Shown: piece by piece, positions 20,806 through 32,885 of the stretch
Position numbering within the stretch: position 1 is the stretch's first letter
How the letters are laid out: each line of letters starts with the position of its first letter
Assembly (NCBI GenBank): GCA_016648135.1
Contig: JADDOH010004215.1
Location: 1 to 64,000 of the forward strand
Direction: 5' to 3'
Origin: Agrypnia vestita
Lineage: Eukaryota > Arthropoda > Insecta > Trichoptera > Phryganeidae
Length of the DNA stretch: 64,000 nucleotides
The notes under the pieces: model-generated
What the model was told of the DNA's origin: nothing
The model's input: the letters and a program-made list of their open reading frames with translations, nothing else
The model's database searches: none
Made by a program: the position numbers and the translations under genes

Positions 20806-22091
20806 TTAGGTCCTTACATATGAAATTGGCGTTTAGTATGGGAGGAACATAAAGCCGATTTTTTTTTAGTATAATATATTTATTTAATCAAAGTATGTAC
20901 CATTGCTATCTATGCACTTTTGCCATCTCATAGGTAGTTCATCGATCCCTTTACTAAAAAAACCATTCGGACGGGAATCAATAAAATCTTTGAAGGCGGT
21001 TTGGACTGCCCCATCGGAGTTGAATTTTTTCCTTTGCAAGAAGTTATCCAAATTTCTAAAAAAATGGTAATCTGTTGGGGAAAGGTCCGGAGAGTACGGT
21101 GGATGTCTTAGACATTCCAATTGAAGCTCCTCTAATTTGGTAGCCGTCTATTGTGCAGTGTGTGGTCTAGCGTTATCATGAAGCAGCAGTGGCCTAGAGC
21201 GATTAACCAGCCTCAGTTGTTTAGCAGCTAGCTTTTCCATCATGGTTTGCAGTTGCTGACAATAGACATCTGCCGTAATCGTCTGGCCAGATTTAAGAAA
21301 GCTGTAGTGAACGACACCAGCACTAGTCCACCAAACGCTCACAAGTAACTTTTTTTGAGTCAATTTTCGCTTGGGGCATGGTTTGGCTGGTTCGGCAGGG
21401 TTCAGCCATTGCGATGAGCGCTTCCGATTATCGTACAGGATCCACTTTTCATCACAGGTAATGATTCGATTTAAAATCCCTTCATTATTGTGCCGGTTGA
21501 GTAATGCAACGCAGCAGTCAACGCGCGTTTGTTGATTTGCTTCACTCAATTCGTGAGGTACCCACCTTTCCAGCTTTTTCACCTTACCAATGTGCTTCAA
21601 GTGGATTAAAACAGTTTTATCACTAACACCGCAGCCTGCAGCTAACTCGGATGTGGTTTGCGATGGATCCGCTTCCACAATAGCCTTCAATTCTTCATTA
21701 TCAACTTTGGTTTCCGGCCGTCCACGAGGCTTGTTCTGCAGGTCGAAATTTCCAGAACGAAAACGTTGGAACCAAAAACGCACTGTGTTTTCTTTTGCGG
21801 CACCGTCGCCATACACATCATTAATCCTTCGAGCCGTTTCTGCAGCACTGGTGCCACGGTGGAACTCGCACTCGAAAATAACGCGATATTTCAAGTTTTT
21901 CATTTTGTAAACTGAGTGACGCAAAGAAAAAAACAATTGAGGAAAAAACAAATGAATTATAAATTTCAAAACACAAATACATGAGTAAATAGCTGTATAA
22001 ATTTGGATTTGGAATTCCTAACCAAAGAGAAGATATTTGAGATCAAATTTGTCAGTACGGCAAAACGCCAATTTCATATGTAAGGACCTAA
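20806..22091 (-). mobile_element. mariner element, copy 1 (1286 bp, nonsense-inactivated)
   Basis: Bounded by TA target duplications (20804-20805, 22092-22093) and perfect 29-bp terminal inverted repeats beginning TTAGGTCCTTACATATGAAA. It encodes one minus-strand transposase interrupted by a single nonsense codon. It is almost identical to the copy at 32886-34175, so both are recent. The transposase resembles the cecropia-type mariners, the group that includes vertebrate Hsmar1 (family knowledge, not a search). Confidence 0.95.
20884..21903 (-). pseudogene. mariner transposase with internal TAG
   Basis: 339 codons from the ATG at 21903 to the TAA at 20884-20886. The N-terminal paired-type helix-turn-helix half, WVPHEL linker, first catalytic Asp (ITCDEKW) and second Asp (HDNARPH) precede a TAG at 21148-21150. 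This TAG replaces a CAG Gln codon present in copy 2. The third catalytic Asp (PTDYHFF) lies beyond the stop, so a prematurely ended protein would lack the D34D triad. An upstream in-frame ATG at 21969 would add 22 residues but is absent from typical mariner starts. Confidence 0.93.
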
Positions 22092-24243
22092 TATTTCTAA
22101 ACCCATATTTCTAAACCCGTATCAAAATAATGGTTTGTTTCCAAAAGAAGGGTTAAGAAATCGTACATTTACAGAGTTTTTTCTTGTTCTTAATATAAAT
22201 AATGTCATTTTGTAGTTATTGGAGTCTAGTCATTAATTTATATATTGTGGCCAATAGTATGGGTCATCCAGAGTATTTTTTTTCTCTTGCAGATACTTCG
22301 TTTCATGAACCACTAAATCCCCGTTGGTTGAGCGCAGTTTCATACTTGAAGTTCCGAAATTATTATTATGAACAGGAACCCACTTTATATTATTATGTTA
22401 TAAAACAGGTTACAAGGAAACTCTGGATTATATTGAAACTAATTGTTTTCGAACAATTAGGTTTCTGAAATAGAATAGACAATAGCTTGCCACGTATTTC
22501 ACGTACCAACTCATTTGTGCTTCGATCACGTAGTCAAATTTGGATTTCTCCGTGAGCTCTTTGAGTTAAGTTGAGCATTGTCATCATGGCATCCGCGAGT
22601 TTGGCACTCTTACTCATTACAAGCAATTCTAGCAAACTTTCTCCTGAAGATGTTGTGGCATATTTAGTGGCCAAAGTTTGCCCAGCCTTTCACCGACAAG
22701 CAACCGCGTTGGTCGGTGTTTTTGGGGTATTTTGCCGTAAGTGTACGATTTTTCTGCCATGGAAACCTGAGAAGATTTCTAAAATTATTGATTGCTATAT
22801 AAAACTGTGGATCCGAAACAAGGGGAGAGATAAAATAGGCACACTTACCCAAACACACTATAACCTCATATACATGATATATATTTTTTTATGTTACTTT
22901 AGTATACAATACTTTATCAAATACAAATATTTATTTTACTATATATCTACTTACTATGTTTTGTATCTGCATGCCATTGTAAACTATTCCTGTCTCAACA
23001 TTATTTAAGTGAGCTAGGCATAGTCTAAGCAAAATTTTAATTAATAATTAACTTAAATAGAAATAAACAATCAAACAAATAAGAACTATAACGAGACCTT
23101 ATCTATTAACGATAAACTGGATATACTTGTGGCTTTTATAGAGGACAATTTTTGTAAATTCTTGATATCTTTTAATTAATTGCAAAAAAACATTTTTGGG
23201 TATACAAAAATAGTATTTTACACATTTTATACGTTATTAATGTGTTTATTTAATATTCTACGTGATAAAGAATTGTAAAAAAGTGTAAATTTAAATATTT
23301 CTTCGAGTATAAATAATCTACACAATATGATTATTAAATGATGTGAAAATATTGATTTTATTACCTTTGTCTGGAAGGTTCTATAAGGTTCTATAAGGTT
23401 CCAGATAAACTTCTACATATCTCAATATTAGACTAAAAGAATGCAGTCGTTGTCTAATCTGTAATAAATTTTCTGAATTTCGAACCACACCATGGATAAT
23501 TTTCATTATTTTTATTTATGTACTATTAAACTTCTCCATCCCATCGCGCGTAAGAGTAATCAAATGAATGAATTTGAAAATATAGAAATAAGAAGGAATT
23601 CGAGCTCCGGTATGAATTTTCTTGATATTATCACAATAACCAACTCTTTTCCTCTCAATATTCCCGTTACAACCATTGTTCCACCTTACACCAGCAACTA
23701 AGACTCCTTTTGTCAGTACCTCATTATAGCTCAACCACAATAAAAGACCATTCCCTAGCTTTGTCCGGTAAGAAAAAAGCGGGGGGCAAAGTTGCCTGGC
23801 AAGTCCTATTACAAGCTGATATTCCAAATAAATATATATTTTTTAGTTTAAAAACGGTTACTTACTTACCAAAAAAACTTATTTTGTGTTCATTTATTGC
23901 ATCGTAACAACACACATATTTTTTGCGCACATTCTTTTGAATGCGGTCTAGCTATAATCATAAGTGTTCCCGCCTAAACTAAGTTTTCTATATTTGAAAG
24001 TATTTCAAATATAAAAAAAACCTGTCGATGAGAAGTTCCGTCACTCTCAAAACGACTAGTAGATATATATTATTTTTTTGTATTATTTTTGTATTATTTC
24101 TTTATATTATTATATATTATACTTTGTATTATTTCGTATTATTTTGTATTATTTTTCTTATTTTGTTATTTTACCTTTTCTTTGTTCTTGAATTTATTTA
24201 TGTATTTTTTTTATGCAATAAAGACGTATCTAATGGTGTCGGT
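22092..24243. other. Mostly unassigned AT-rich sequence
   Basis: A 145-codon plus frame (22571-23008) has a protein-like first half (SASLALLLITSNSSKLSPED and onward) but no homology I recognise and a low-complexity second half. It is treated as unsupported. A short triple 'ggttctataa' repeat lies at 23380-23400. 24.05-24.2 kb is T-rich low complexity. Confidence 0.35.
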
Positions 24244-24423
24244 CTGTGAATGGTTTTGTTTTTGCGGCCGTGCCGCCTCGCACCGGTTTATACGACCCGT
24301 GCGGGGCAGCACGGTCTTGCATTGTAGCTAAAAAAATGTCAACCTGGAGACGAATGAGAAGGACCGATATGGGAGCTTTTGCTCATAAAACGGTCCTGGG
24401 TAAGCGGTGGGTACCATTCACAG
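24244..24423 (+). mobile_element. MITE family D, copy 2
   Basis: 180 bp with CTGTGAATGG and CCATTCACAG ends. The reverse complement aligns end to end with 8026-8203, including 'ggtttatacgacccgtgcgg'-like and 'cggtcctgggtaagc' blocks. Confidence 0.7.
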
Positions 24424-26159
24424 TAGATATATATTGTATAATTAAAGTAATGTATAATAATTAAAATAAATTAAAACAATGTATAATTGAGTAATAACAT
24501 TGTTCTACCCATTTTGAGTTTTATTTCATCCATTTTGAATATCACCATATCATGAATCTCTACAGAGATAATGACGATTCCGCCAGTACTATAAATCTTA
24601 TTATCAATTTTGTTTTTAAGTCGATTGTCCCAACGAACGAGGCAGTAACTCAAATAAATCGATTTTTCAGGGGGACACTTTTAAGTTTCGAACCGGATTT
24701 CTAATTCTGTTTTGAATCTTCTCAACATTTTTTTTTGTGTGAGTAGGTAATAATAAGACGATCTTACTAGTAATTGAGATATTCTATTATAACAGTAACT
24801 TAAGTTATTTCGTTATTACATGGTAGAAAAATGGTTAACCGATTTACTACTTTTGTAAAATTCATATTTTTATCTGTTAAATATTGCATTTGAGATACTG
24901 CTGTCTTTACTGTAGGTAGGCAATCATGGCCTAAACCTAAAAATGATACTAATTCAAATACCTAAAATATTGAATTACCGCCTCGTTCGTTAGGGCAGTC
25001 GAAGTGTTTCTAATTTCTTAATCACAAAAGGCTGTGTTTTTCAAAGTGTTATTCTCTCAATCTTATTTTATATTTGTACTTTATTGTCACATTAGGATAA
25101 TATATAAGGGTTACTGTTGAAAATCTGTATGTTGTATAATAAAATTGAATGTTTTATATTAATACATGAATTGAAAGGATAAAAAAGTGTGTATAGCAAA
25201 TAAATTCAATGTTTCCGATATCGCTTTAATTCTGTCGTCATTGAGGTACAGATAGGGTGCCCACGTTTGGTGTTTTTAGGGATGGGTTCGGTTTAATCAA
25301 GTTACTGCTACCGTCCAATTAGTTCCGGTACATTAGGGGTTGAAAAAACCCTTTGTTTGTGACGAAGCCGCCAGCGCAGGGTTCCAAATTTGGTTCGAAG
25401 CCTCCTTTGACGGTGAACGTATATTTGGACTTGGTTTATTTTCAGACAGCATCTGGCAAGGGCCAGCAGGGCTGACCACCGATGCATGATATTTTTATTA
25501 CAAATTTGTCCTTTGGAAATGATGCTGGGAACATTGTTCACTCAGTAAATCAAAATTCAGTACTTTGGACAAGTACACTTGTACGGTACGGTCAATTTTC
25601 ATACGATTCGGACACGTTTTTGAGTATGTTTCGTCTGGATCTACAATAATTAAATCATGACAATTTTTTGTACAATTACTCTTCGGGGTACGCAAAATAT
25701 AGTCACCATCCTCCCTTCCTGACCACCTCTCTCCCTTCCCGTGATATATTTGTTTATCCATTCATTCCATTCAATGCCATTCATTCCACATTTTGCATCG
25801 TTATCTCCTATCCCAAATCACATTGAAACCACAAATTATTCAGCGCCAAGCGTAGGTACCACCCCCTCCTCCCCTGGCTACCCCATCATTTCTCTAAATA
25901 TAAATTTCCACATTACATTGAACCGGTATATTTCTATTTAGAGCCTACGTAAAAACAAAAGTTACTCAAAAACCTGAAAACCTGTCTTAAATTATATCCT
26001 CATACGAATCCCGGATGATGCCGAATATGGACCGCAATTAATACGTAAATCATCAAAAAATCTAAATAGATAAAATTTTCTTTCGGAAAAATACAGCTAC
26101 TATTGGTGTTTCGTACTGGATTCATAGAACAAATCGGACGAGATGTATATCTCTTTCCA
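24424..26159. other. Unassigned sequence
   Basis: A moderately GC-rich patch at 25300-25540 carries unrecognised minus-strand frames; the rest is AT-rich. No gene supported. Confidence 0.4.
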
Positions 26160-26335
26160 TTTGAAAGACAATCGAATTAGTATGTGTAAATAACATAACG
26201 TATCGCACGCACGGCTTACACATACTAATTCGACTGTCTTTCTTCTTTCTACTAATGATTTTCTAGCTTTCAGCTTTTGCTGCATCGCCATAGAAAATCA
26301 TTCTACTGAATGATTTTGTATGGCGATGGAAAGAC
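26160..26335. repeat. Two adjacent fold-backs (family E)
   Basis: 26162-26189 and 26217-26244 are inverted copies of 'aaagacaatcgaattagtat' + 'gtgtaa'. Just after, 'cgccatagaaaatcatt' and 'aatgattttgtatggcg' (26286-26328) form a second hairpin. Single arms of the first word also occur near 28.82 kb and 35.43 kb, so it is an interspersed family. Confidence 0.55.
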
Positions 26336-27664
26336 CTAGGTTTCGTTGCCAGGGGGTCCACATCTATGGTGGAAAATATAATAAAAGATTTTTACTAATG
26401 GAAAATAATTAGATTTTTTTAGTGATATATTTACTTTATTTTAGTTATCAAGAAACTATGTGTTCTAAAGCAACCACACTGATAATAAATATGTCATATA
26501 TTATAAAGTTGTCTTTTAAAAGCGTAGAACTGTTTTTCATATACAGCAGAATGATTTTAAATATGTTACAATGAATTTCGTGTTAAGTTCCGTGTCTGCA
26601 AGGTAGAAGAGTTCGTGCAATCACAAGCGATGGTTTGGGGCGATGTGCAAGATTTGTCTCGTAGCATTTAAAAGGTTACATAACTTTTGGCGCCTTTTCT
26701 CCACAGTGATAGACAGAGACAACAGAATTAGCAATGTTGGAAGTTTCAGCAGGGCCGTCCTTCAATATTGGTATGCCATGTCTCGTATACTCGCCCTACA
26801 TACTTTACATTTTCTTTACCTTTCCTCGCTCATCCTATTCCTATGACCAAACTGTCTCAATGATTCTTTCTTTTTCTATCTACTTCGCTGTAACCAACAG
26901 CCATGGTTGAAGTTGTATAATTAAATGCCGTATAAAAATGCACTCTATAAAACACAATTTTAATGAAAGTTTTTTTATACAAAAATGTTAATTACAACGT
27001 AAAATCTTTTCACTTAAAAATAATAATGTCGCATTGTTTATTATTAGCATGACATGAAAAGAAGTTGGAGTGACTCAAAATGAAAATTTAACCGGAATGC
27101 CCGACGTTTAGCGAAATGTCAGCACCCCTTTACGACCCCTCAGAAGTAGGGGTGACTTCAGATCTTTAATATTTTTCAATTACTGCCCCCCTATGCGCTG
27201 CCGACAGTTCATCGCTTCGTTATGAAAACATGACGCCATAAATAAAATTAAAAAGAAAAATACTCGAAAACGAAACGCTATCCTTACGTTTGCGACTGTT
27301 TAAGAAAACGATTATTCGTTGTCGGGACACAATGCCGACAGCATTTCTAGAATATTGAAGCCTCAAAACACTTTTATGAGCCGTTAAACCGAAATAGTAA
27401 TCTTAAAATATTCATCTCCTACAATTTTTTCTTTGATATTTAGATTCATAATGTATATTTTCACTCCAGTTTTAAAAATAAGATGGTGAATTGAGCTACA
27501 TGCGAACTTTCGTCTCAGGAAATGAAGAGTGCAAAGCCTAGGTCAGCAAGTACTTAGCTTCATGAAACCTGAATATTTCTTTATCGTATTTGTTCATCTA
27601 TGGAAATTTTTATTTTTTAATAATATTTCGAAATTTTCGTGATTAACTTTGTGGAAGTTTATTG
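26336..27664. other. Unassigned AT-rich sequence
   Basis: No supported feature. Confidence 0.45.
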
Positions 27665-27748
27665 TAAATAACTATGAATAAAACACAACGTTGTTTACTT
27701 CACACAATGTGTGAAGTAAACAACGTTGTCTTTATTTATAGTTAAATA
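27665..27748. repeat. Long palindrome, about 42-bp arms
   Basis: The central 22 bp of each arm (ACAACGTTGTTTACTTCACA + CA and its complement) are perfect around a 1-nt centre at 27707. Outer arms match with a few differences (ACTATGAATAAAAC / GTCTTTATTTATAGT). It may be a tiny fold-back element or a hairpin RNA source. Confidence 0.65.
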
Positions 27749-28258
27749 TTTTAATATTTTTTTATTATTTAATATTACATACCTACAATTTATTAATTTT
27801 TTTCTACTTTATTAAAAATTTAAACAAAAACGTATTTTTATCGCTGTACCTCTTCAAAAAGAGACTTACTATTATGCTTAGAGAGACTTACACTTTTATA
27901 TAATTAGATATTTGGTACAGATACATTTAAAAATATATTTGTTGTTTAATTGTGATTTTGTAGTGTTTATTTGATTTCTTTTTTATTTGTTACTCTAAAA
28001 TTAAAAATAATTCGACCGATTCAAATGGCTCCCCGTAAAATAAATAGGTAGATACCTACTTTAAGCTAAACATATGATTTACATACCGACACAAAATTTT
28101 AATTATAGAATGCCAAAATATGTCAAAAATAAAATTACACAGATAAACAAAAGATGCACGTAATACACAAAATAAAAGAAATGCACAAAACTGATTATAT
28201 TTCATAGTAATAAAATAATACAATAATCTACCGGAGAATACAATAATCTATATACGTA
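27749..28258. other. AT-rich sequence, nothing recognised
   Basis: No supported feature. Confidence 0.5.
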
Positions 28259-28446
28259 ATTTTTTTTATTTATTTATTTATTTTACGCTTCAACAGGCCA
28301 GGAGGCCCAATTACAGAAGCGAAATACATCACAAAACACCCAGGCTTGAGTAAATCACATTGATTAAATTGTGACCTCACCGGGAATCGAACCCGGAACC
28401 CTCGATGTGGGAAGCCAGTGTCATACCCACTGCGCTACGAGGGCCG
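28259..28446 (-). mobile_element. tRNA-derived SINE, family 1, copy 2
   Basis: Full-length minus-strand copy: CGGCCCTCGTAGCGCAGTGG head, GGTTCGATTCCCGG B box, body ending GGCCTGTTGAAGCGTAAAAT and a TAAA-repeat tail. Confidence 0.8.
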
Positions 28447-29613
28447 CCATGGTAATGGTAGAATAATTGTATCGTTGACTAAATAAAAACATATAAGTAA
28501 ATAAAAAACAAATTCTTGAATAGCCTTCTGGTGATCTTGCAATATAAATTTCGATTTTAAAACGATATGAATGAAATTTGCACATCTTTGAATATATTTA
28601 TGAATAACGTAAAGTCTTGAATTGGTTTATTCTAAAGTGCACCATTACTGAGATTGTAACATTACAAACTCAAAGAGATCGATTGGATGAGCAGAAATTA
28701 TATTGGTCAAACATTAGAACGATCAAATTTAAAGCAGCCCATATGCGGTAAATATTATTTTGCAGCGACATGCAGTCAGTATTTTGTAGGTATAGGTCTT
28801 TCTATTTAAGAATTGCAATCGAATTAGTATGTCGTCGCTGTATACATAATAAATCCTATGTGCCGTTTAGTACATTCTGAGATGAACGAATCAAGTTGTC
28901 AATTTTTCATATAAATAATGGAGATATACTAAAGAAACATTGCCGTTCATCTGAAAAGTTTGCCTAGTAATTATTTAAAATATTTTTATTTGCTTTGAAA
29001 CAATTAACGATTGACAACTTGAGAACTCAACAAATCCATTGATTCAATTTTAGGGGAATCTCCGATAATAGAGTGCGTGGGATACACGTAAACCGTGGCC
29101 AAACCGTAATTTGCGTTGCGTTCATTTATAAATAGTTTGTTTTTAATATTCGTGATGATATTCGGCGAATACGAATATTCGGTAAATATCTACTTTTCGA
29201 CGAATACGAATCTTCTGGTTTGGTTCTTACGAATATTCGTATTCGTATTCATTGCATCTCACTAACTTCAACCCAAATATTTTTTTTGACAATTACGTGA
29301 CGTAGGTACTTCTGCGCGTTACATAAATATTTTAATTAAAATAAAATCTTCGTAGAATTTCTCATAGAATTCCCAGAATTCTGCGAGAAGTTCTATGAAG
29401 ATTTTTACGTGGGCACTTTCGTAGCACCGCCGCGGGCGTCTTGGTCCAGGGAGCTCCGGAAAGCATTCTTTCCTCTTGGTCAGCGCTAGCGGTGGAAATA
29501 CATTTCTAGAACTTCGCTCCAGTAGTCCGAGCCATAAAAAGATTCGCCTTCGTGTGATTTCGTTAAGGCAATTCAACCTTAGAAAATTCTACAACTTTTA
29601 AGGGCTTTTTGAG
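28447..29613. other. Unassigned sequence
   Basis: Includes a cluster of 'cgaatattcg'-type short repeats at 29150-29255 and an unrecognised minus frame at 29.4-29.58 kb. No gene supported. Confidence 0.4.
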
Positions 29614-29760
29614 TTTTTTTTTACGCTTCAAAAGGCCAGGAGATCCAATTGCAGAAGCGAAATACATCACATAACACCCGGGCTTGATTGCAAATCGCAC
29701 AGATTAAATTGTGACCTCACCGGGAGTCGAACCCGGAACCCTCTGTGTGAGAAGCCAGTG
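29614..29760 (-). mobile_element. tRNA-derived SINE, family 1, 5'-truncated copy 3
   Basis: Body and B box (GGTTCGACTCCCGG) are present; the first about 27 bp with the A box are missing, so the copy lacks half of its promoter. Confidence 0.75.
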
Positions 29761-29854
29761 TAATTTACATATTTTGTATAGTTTGCAAACGGAAAACATT
29801 TATTATTTCATTGACTGGCTGCTAACGGACTGATGCATGTATTCTATAAGATAA

Positions 29855-30165
29855 ATTACAGAAGTCTCACACAGATGAAGCTATCTATATGGAAAACGTG
29901 TATGGAAACATGAAGAAACGTGTAGGCTGGCCTAGGGCTTATGACTTGTATGAGCTGACAACATTTTTAGCAATGCAATGCAACTGTACACAATTCCACT
30001 GTAAGAACATCCACACATTTTTGAAAGTTGTTTATTTGTTCTTAATCAATTTCTTTCATATATTCAAATGGACTATGCTAGAGTCTTCCCATGACATAGA
30101 ATACACAGAGTGGTGTTTTGGTTATCCGTTTAGTACGTACTAATCTATAGAGTCCACCCATGAAA
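29855..30165. mobile_element. MITE family A, diverged copy
   Basis: Left part 'cagaagtctcacacagatga' and 'agctatctatatggaaaacg', with 'ggcttatgacttgtatga'; right part contains the inverse of 'catgggtgga'. The most diverged copy assigned to the family. The 84-codon frame inside is incidental. Confidence 0.45.
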
Positions 30166-30754
30166 TTACGGAATAAATCTCGTACATATTTGTAAAGAAC
30201 TGCGAATCCTATTCAAAGCTCAAAGATGCAAGTTAAGAAGTATTGTACGGTAATAGTCTCTTATGGGTATCCTTTGTCCTGAAAAGAAGACATTTCTCTT
30301 TCACTAGTCACTTTTTTCTCTTCCTTTCAAGCAGACAAAATCATAATTTTAGTGATGCCTAGCTTACATCCAGGATTTTGTTCTTTTCCACTTCCACCAA
30401 CATTTTGTCCTTTATACAGCCTTATGATTTATATCGCGTGAAAAATTAGGCAGTGCTGTAGGGTAGCAAATTAGTGGCAGATAATAAAAAAACGAGTGCG
30501 TGTACGCGCCTTAAAAGTTATACTTCTTTGACGTACATAAAATAAACAGCGCATCACCTCTCAAAACGCAACCGCATAACTAAAACGAAATAATAACTAT
30601 TTGAATGTGATGAAGCGCGAAACGAACCAGCCGCAAGAACTGACATCTAAAGAGATATCCGCAGATTAAAAATCACTGTTCTCTTCATTCACCGCAGCGA
30701 CGATATCCGAGATCTATTGGGAAGATTTTAGCATATGGCGGTAATAAAAACAGA
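30166..30754. other. Unassigned sequence
   Basis: No supported feature. Confidence 0.45.
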
Positions 30755-30758
30755 TCTA

Positions 30759-30802
<44 letters not shown>

Positions 30803-30811
30803 TATAGATAT
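30755..30811. repeat. (TA)n microsatellite
   Basis: About 55 bp of nearly pure TA dinucleotides with palindromic edges. Confidence 0.9.
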
Positions 30812-30813
30812 AT

Positions 30814-30975
30814 TAAGTAAAATAGAGATGCGAACATGGAGAATACGTGTCACATCATTATTCTTACTATTTTCAAACAAAGCTTAACGCTTGTGCTATG
30901 AAAATAGGACCAACTTACGGTCTGGAGTGAGATTCGCGACCGCGATCTTTGGATCACGAGGCGAGAGTCCTATTA
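30814..30975 (-). mobile_element. tRNA-derived SINE, family 2, copy 2
   Basis: Body 'atagagatgcgaacatggag' ... 'gaaaataggaccaacttacg' and 'gatctttggatcacgaggcg'; the tRNA-like head is partly lost at the 5' side. Confidence 0.65.
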
Positions 30976-31277
30976 AATATCTTTGTGTGAAAACTTCCAT
31001 CACATTTCGTTGTAAACTAAAATTTCACCCTAAAGAAGTAAAACTTCAAAAATGATTTACAACAAACATTAAAATTGCCGTGTTATATTTAAATATTGAA
31101 ATATTTTTTAGGCAACATTAAGGGTAATTTTTTTGACATTGTCCGACAAAAAATATGTATATAATATCAGTGGGCAAAGTCAGTAAAATTATGTGTAAAA
31201 ATTTGATATTAGGCGGCAATATTGCATTTTTAACGCAAGATGACAACACACCGAGTCGTAATATTATATTTAATAGT

Positions 31278-31591
31278 CGTAATATAAAATACAACATGAT
31301 TTAAATGCTGAGAGAACATCTGAGTCATGAGTCATGATCATGAGTAAATCTACATAGTTGTTTCTAATGCTGTCAAATGTTCCACCAAAATAACCAAGGG
31401 TCGATGGTTGTGGGTGAATTAATTTATCAAATTTCGTAATATCAAATACAACATGATTTAAATGCTGAGAGAACATCTGAGTCATGAGTCATGATCATGA
31501 GTAAATCTACATAGTTGTTTCTAATGCTGTCAAATGTATCCACCAAAATAACCAGGGGTCGATGGTTGTGGGTGAATTAATTTATGTAATG
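31278..31591. repeat. Two tandem copies of a 157-bp unit
   Basis: The block starting 'cgtaatataaaatacaacat' is repeated 157 bp downstream with few differences (for example caaggg/cagggg and one extra base). Each unit contains 'gagtcatgagtcatgatcatgag'-type short palindromes. A recent local duplication. Confidence 0.8.
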
Positions 31592-31841
31592 AATTTATAT
31601 CATTAAAAATCATTAAACGGTAAATAAAAGAGGGAGCGGTATTCTCAAATTTGCTCAACCTTCGGGGAACGGAAGATCGAAAATAGGAAAGCTGGAGTGA
31701 GGTAGAAAGTGACCCCAGACAAATTTGATTTCTAATAATGTAGAGTCCATTCAATTTAGGTAAGCCACTTGCATTAGTGTGAGTAATACCTCCTGTAACA
31801 CGTAAATTGTGTAGTGGTATTCTTTTTTTAAAGCTATTCAA
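31592..31841 (-). pseudogene. Unrecognised coding-like relic
   Basis: A minus-strand frame encodes VTGGITHTNASGLPKLNGLY and onward for about 100 codons into the duplicated unit. A fragment of the same sequence (gttactcacactaatgcaag, tggctttcctaaagtgaacg) recurs at 32805-32855. It is therefore a repeated sequence, probably transposon-derived; family unknown. Confidence 0.35.
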
Positions 31842-32129
31842 TTGGCAAATTCAGTATCACCCTGGCAGTCAAGCGGAGCGGTCGTTTATTTGTTTAATAT
31901 ATATTTTTTTTAAATACGGTGACTGCAAGATCACGATACTGTGACCACAGACTTAAATCGATTTCATATAAATTTAGATGAGGATTCGGAGTCCGATACA
32001 GAAGACAATAGTTTCTTATTGATTAAAATTAATTATAAGATTTTGAAACCATTTATTTAGAATTATACCTGCTTATATATTATTTATTTAAAACTAACTA
32101 TAATCCATCAAAAATGACGTACTTTTTTA

Positions 32130-32290
32130 TATATTTTGGCCGCCAGTTAATGCTGAGAGATCAGCGCTATCAATAGTAGCGTCTTGATAACGTTAGTGAC
32201 GGACATTATTAAAAAGAGAATTATGCTTTTCTTGCTTCTGGTAGCGTTGGTGACGTGTTACGTAGAGAATTATATATTTCGATTAATGAT
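32130..32290 (+). repeat. Dispersed repeat related to 2240-2445
   Basis: Shares ordered words with the first copy, including 'gcgttagtgacg/aacgttagtgacgga', 'cattatta' and 'cttctggtagcgttggtgac'. Confidence 0.45.
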
Positions 32291-32540
32291 TAATACCAAT
32301 GACATATGCGATATAGTAGAAGTAGGTAATGGATTCACTTATTAGTTTCAATTTTCAGTAAAGTGAAATATTCAAAAAAATCCAATTTAGAGTAGGTATT
32401 TTATTTAAAAAAGCATATACTCAATGTTTTCGTTTTATTTAATAACAATGTTGAAATCATATTTATTTTGAAAACGGAATGAGTTTTTTTATATTGCTTG
32501 TACCTATACTTCTTTAAGGTTAAAATAATATTTTCTGTGT

Positions 32541-32695
32541 ATGTTTTCTGGGATATTCTGCCGTGTATATGTGACCTCTTTGGCCGACGTTTCGCATCCC
32601 ATTGCAGGGTCCATCATCATGGCTGATGAGCTGATGGCTGATGCGAAATGTCACATATACACGGCAGAATATCCCAGAAAAAACTATACACAGGA
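32541..32695. mobile_element. Palindromic Penelope-like terminus
   Basis: 'tctgggatattctgccgtgt' + 'atatgtgacc' (32548-32577) is mirrored by 'gtcacatatacacggcagaa' + 'tatcccaga'. Between the arms lie 'ccgacgtttcgcatccc' and 'catcatcatggctgatgag', whose complement reads like a decayed hammerhead-like core (minus 32589-32620). Small version of the PLE palindromes at 14.7 and 17.0 kb. Confidence 0.5.
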
Positions 32696-32885
32696 GATTC
32701 TGAACGGCCGTGAAAACCTGAGAAAATTTTAAAAATAATATTTATATTTATTTTTTGCGTCTGTAATTTACTCAAAAAAGGAATGTTACGAGATTTTGTA
32801 GACGGACTGTTACTCACACTAATGCAAGTGGCTTTCCTAAAGTGAACGGACTCTACCTATAATAGTTTGAAAATGTTCTATAATA

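Noticed and set aside
22571..23008. 145-codon plus-strand frame
   Set aside because: The first third looks protein-like, but the rest is low-complexity Y/I/F from AT-rich DNA; no splice sites or homology recognised.
32589..32620. Active hammerhead ribozyme
   Set aside because: The conserved box reads ATGATGA and the helix is poor, so it is kept only as a decayed PLE end.
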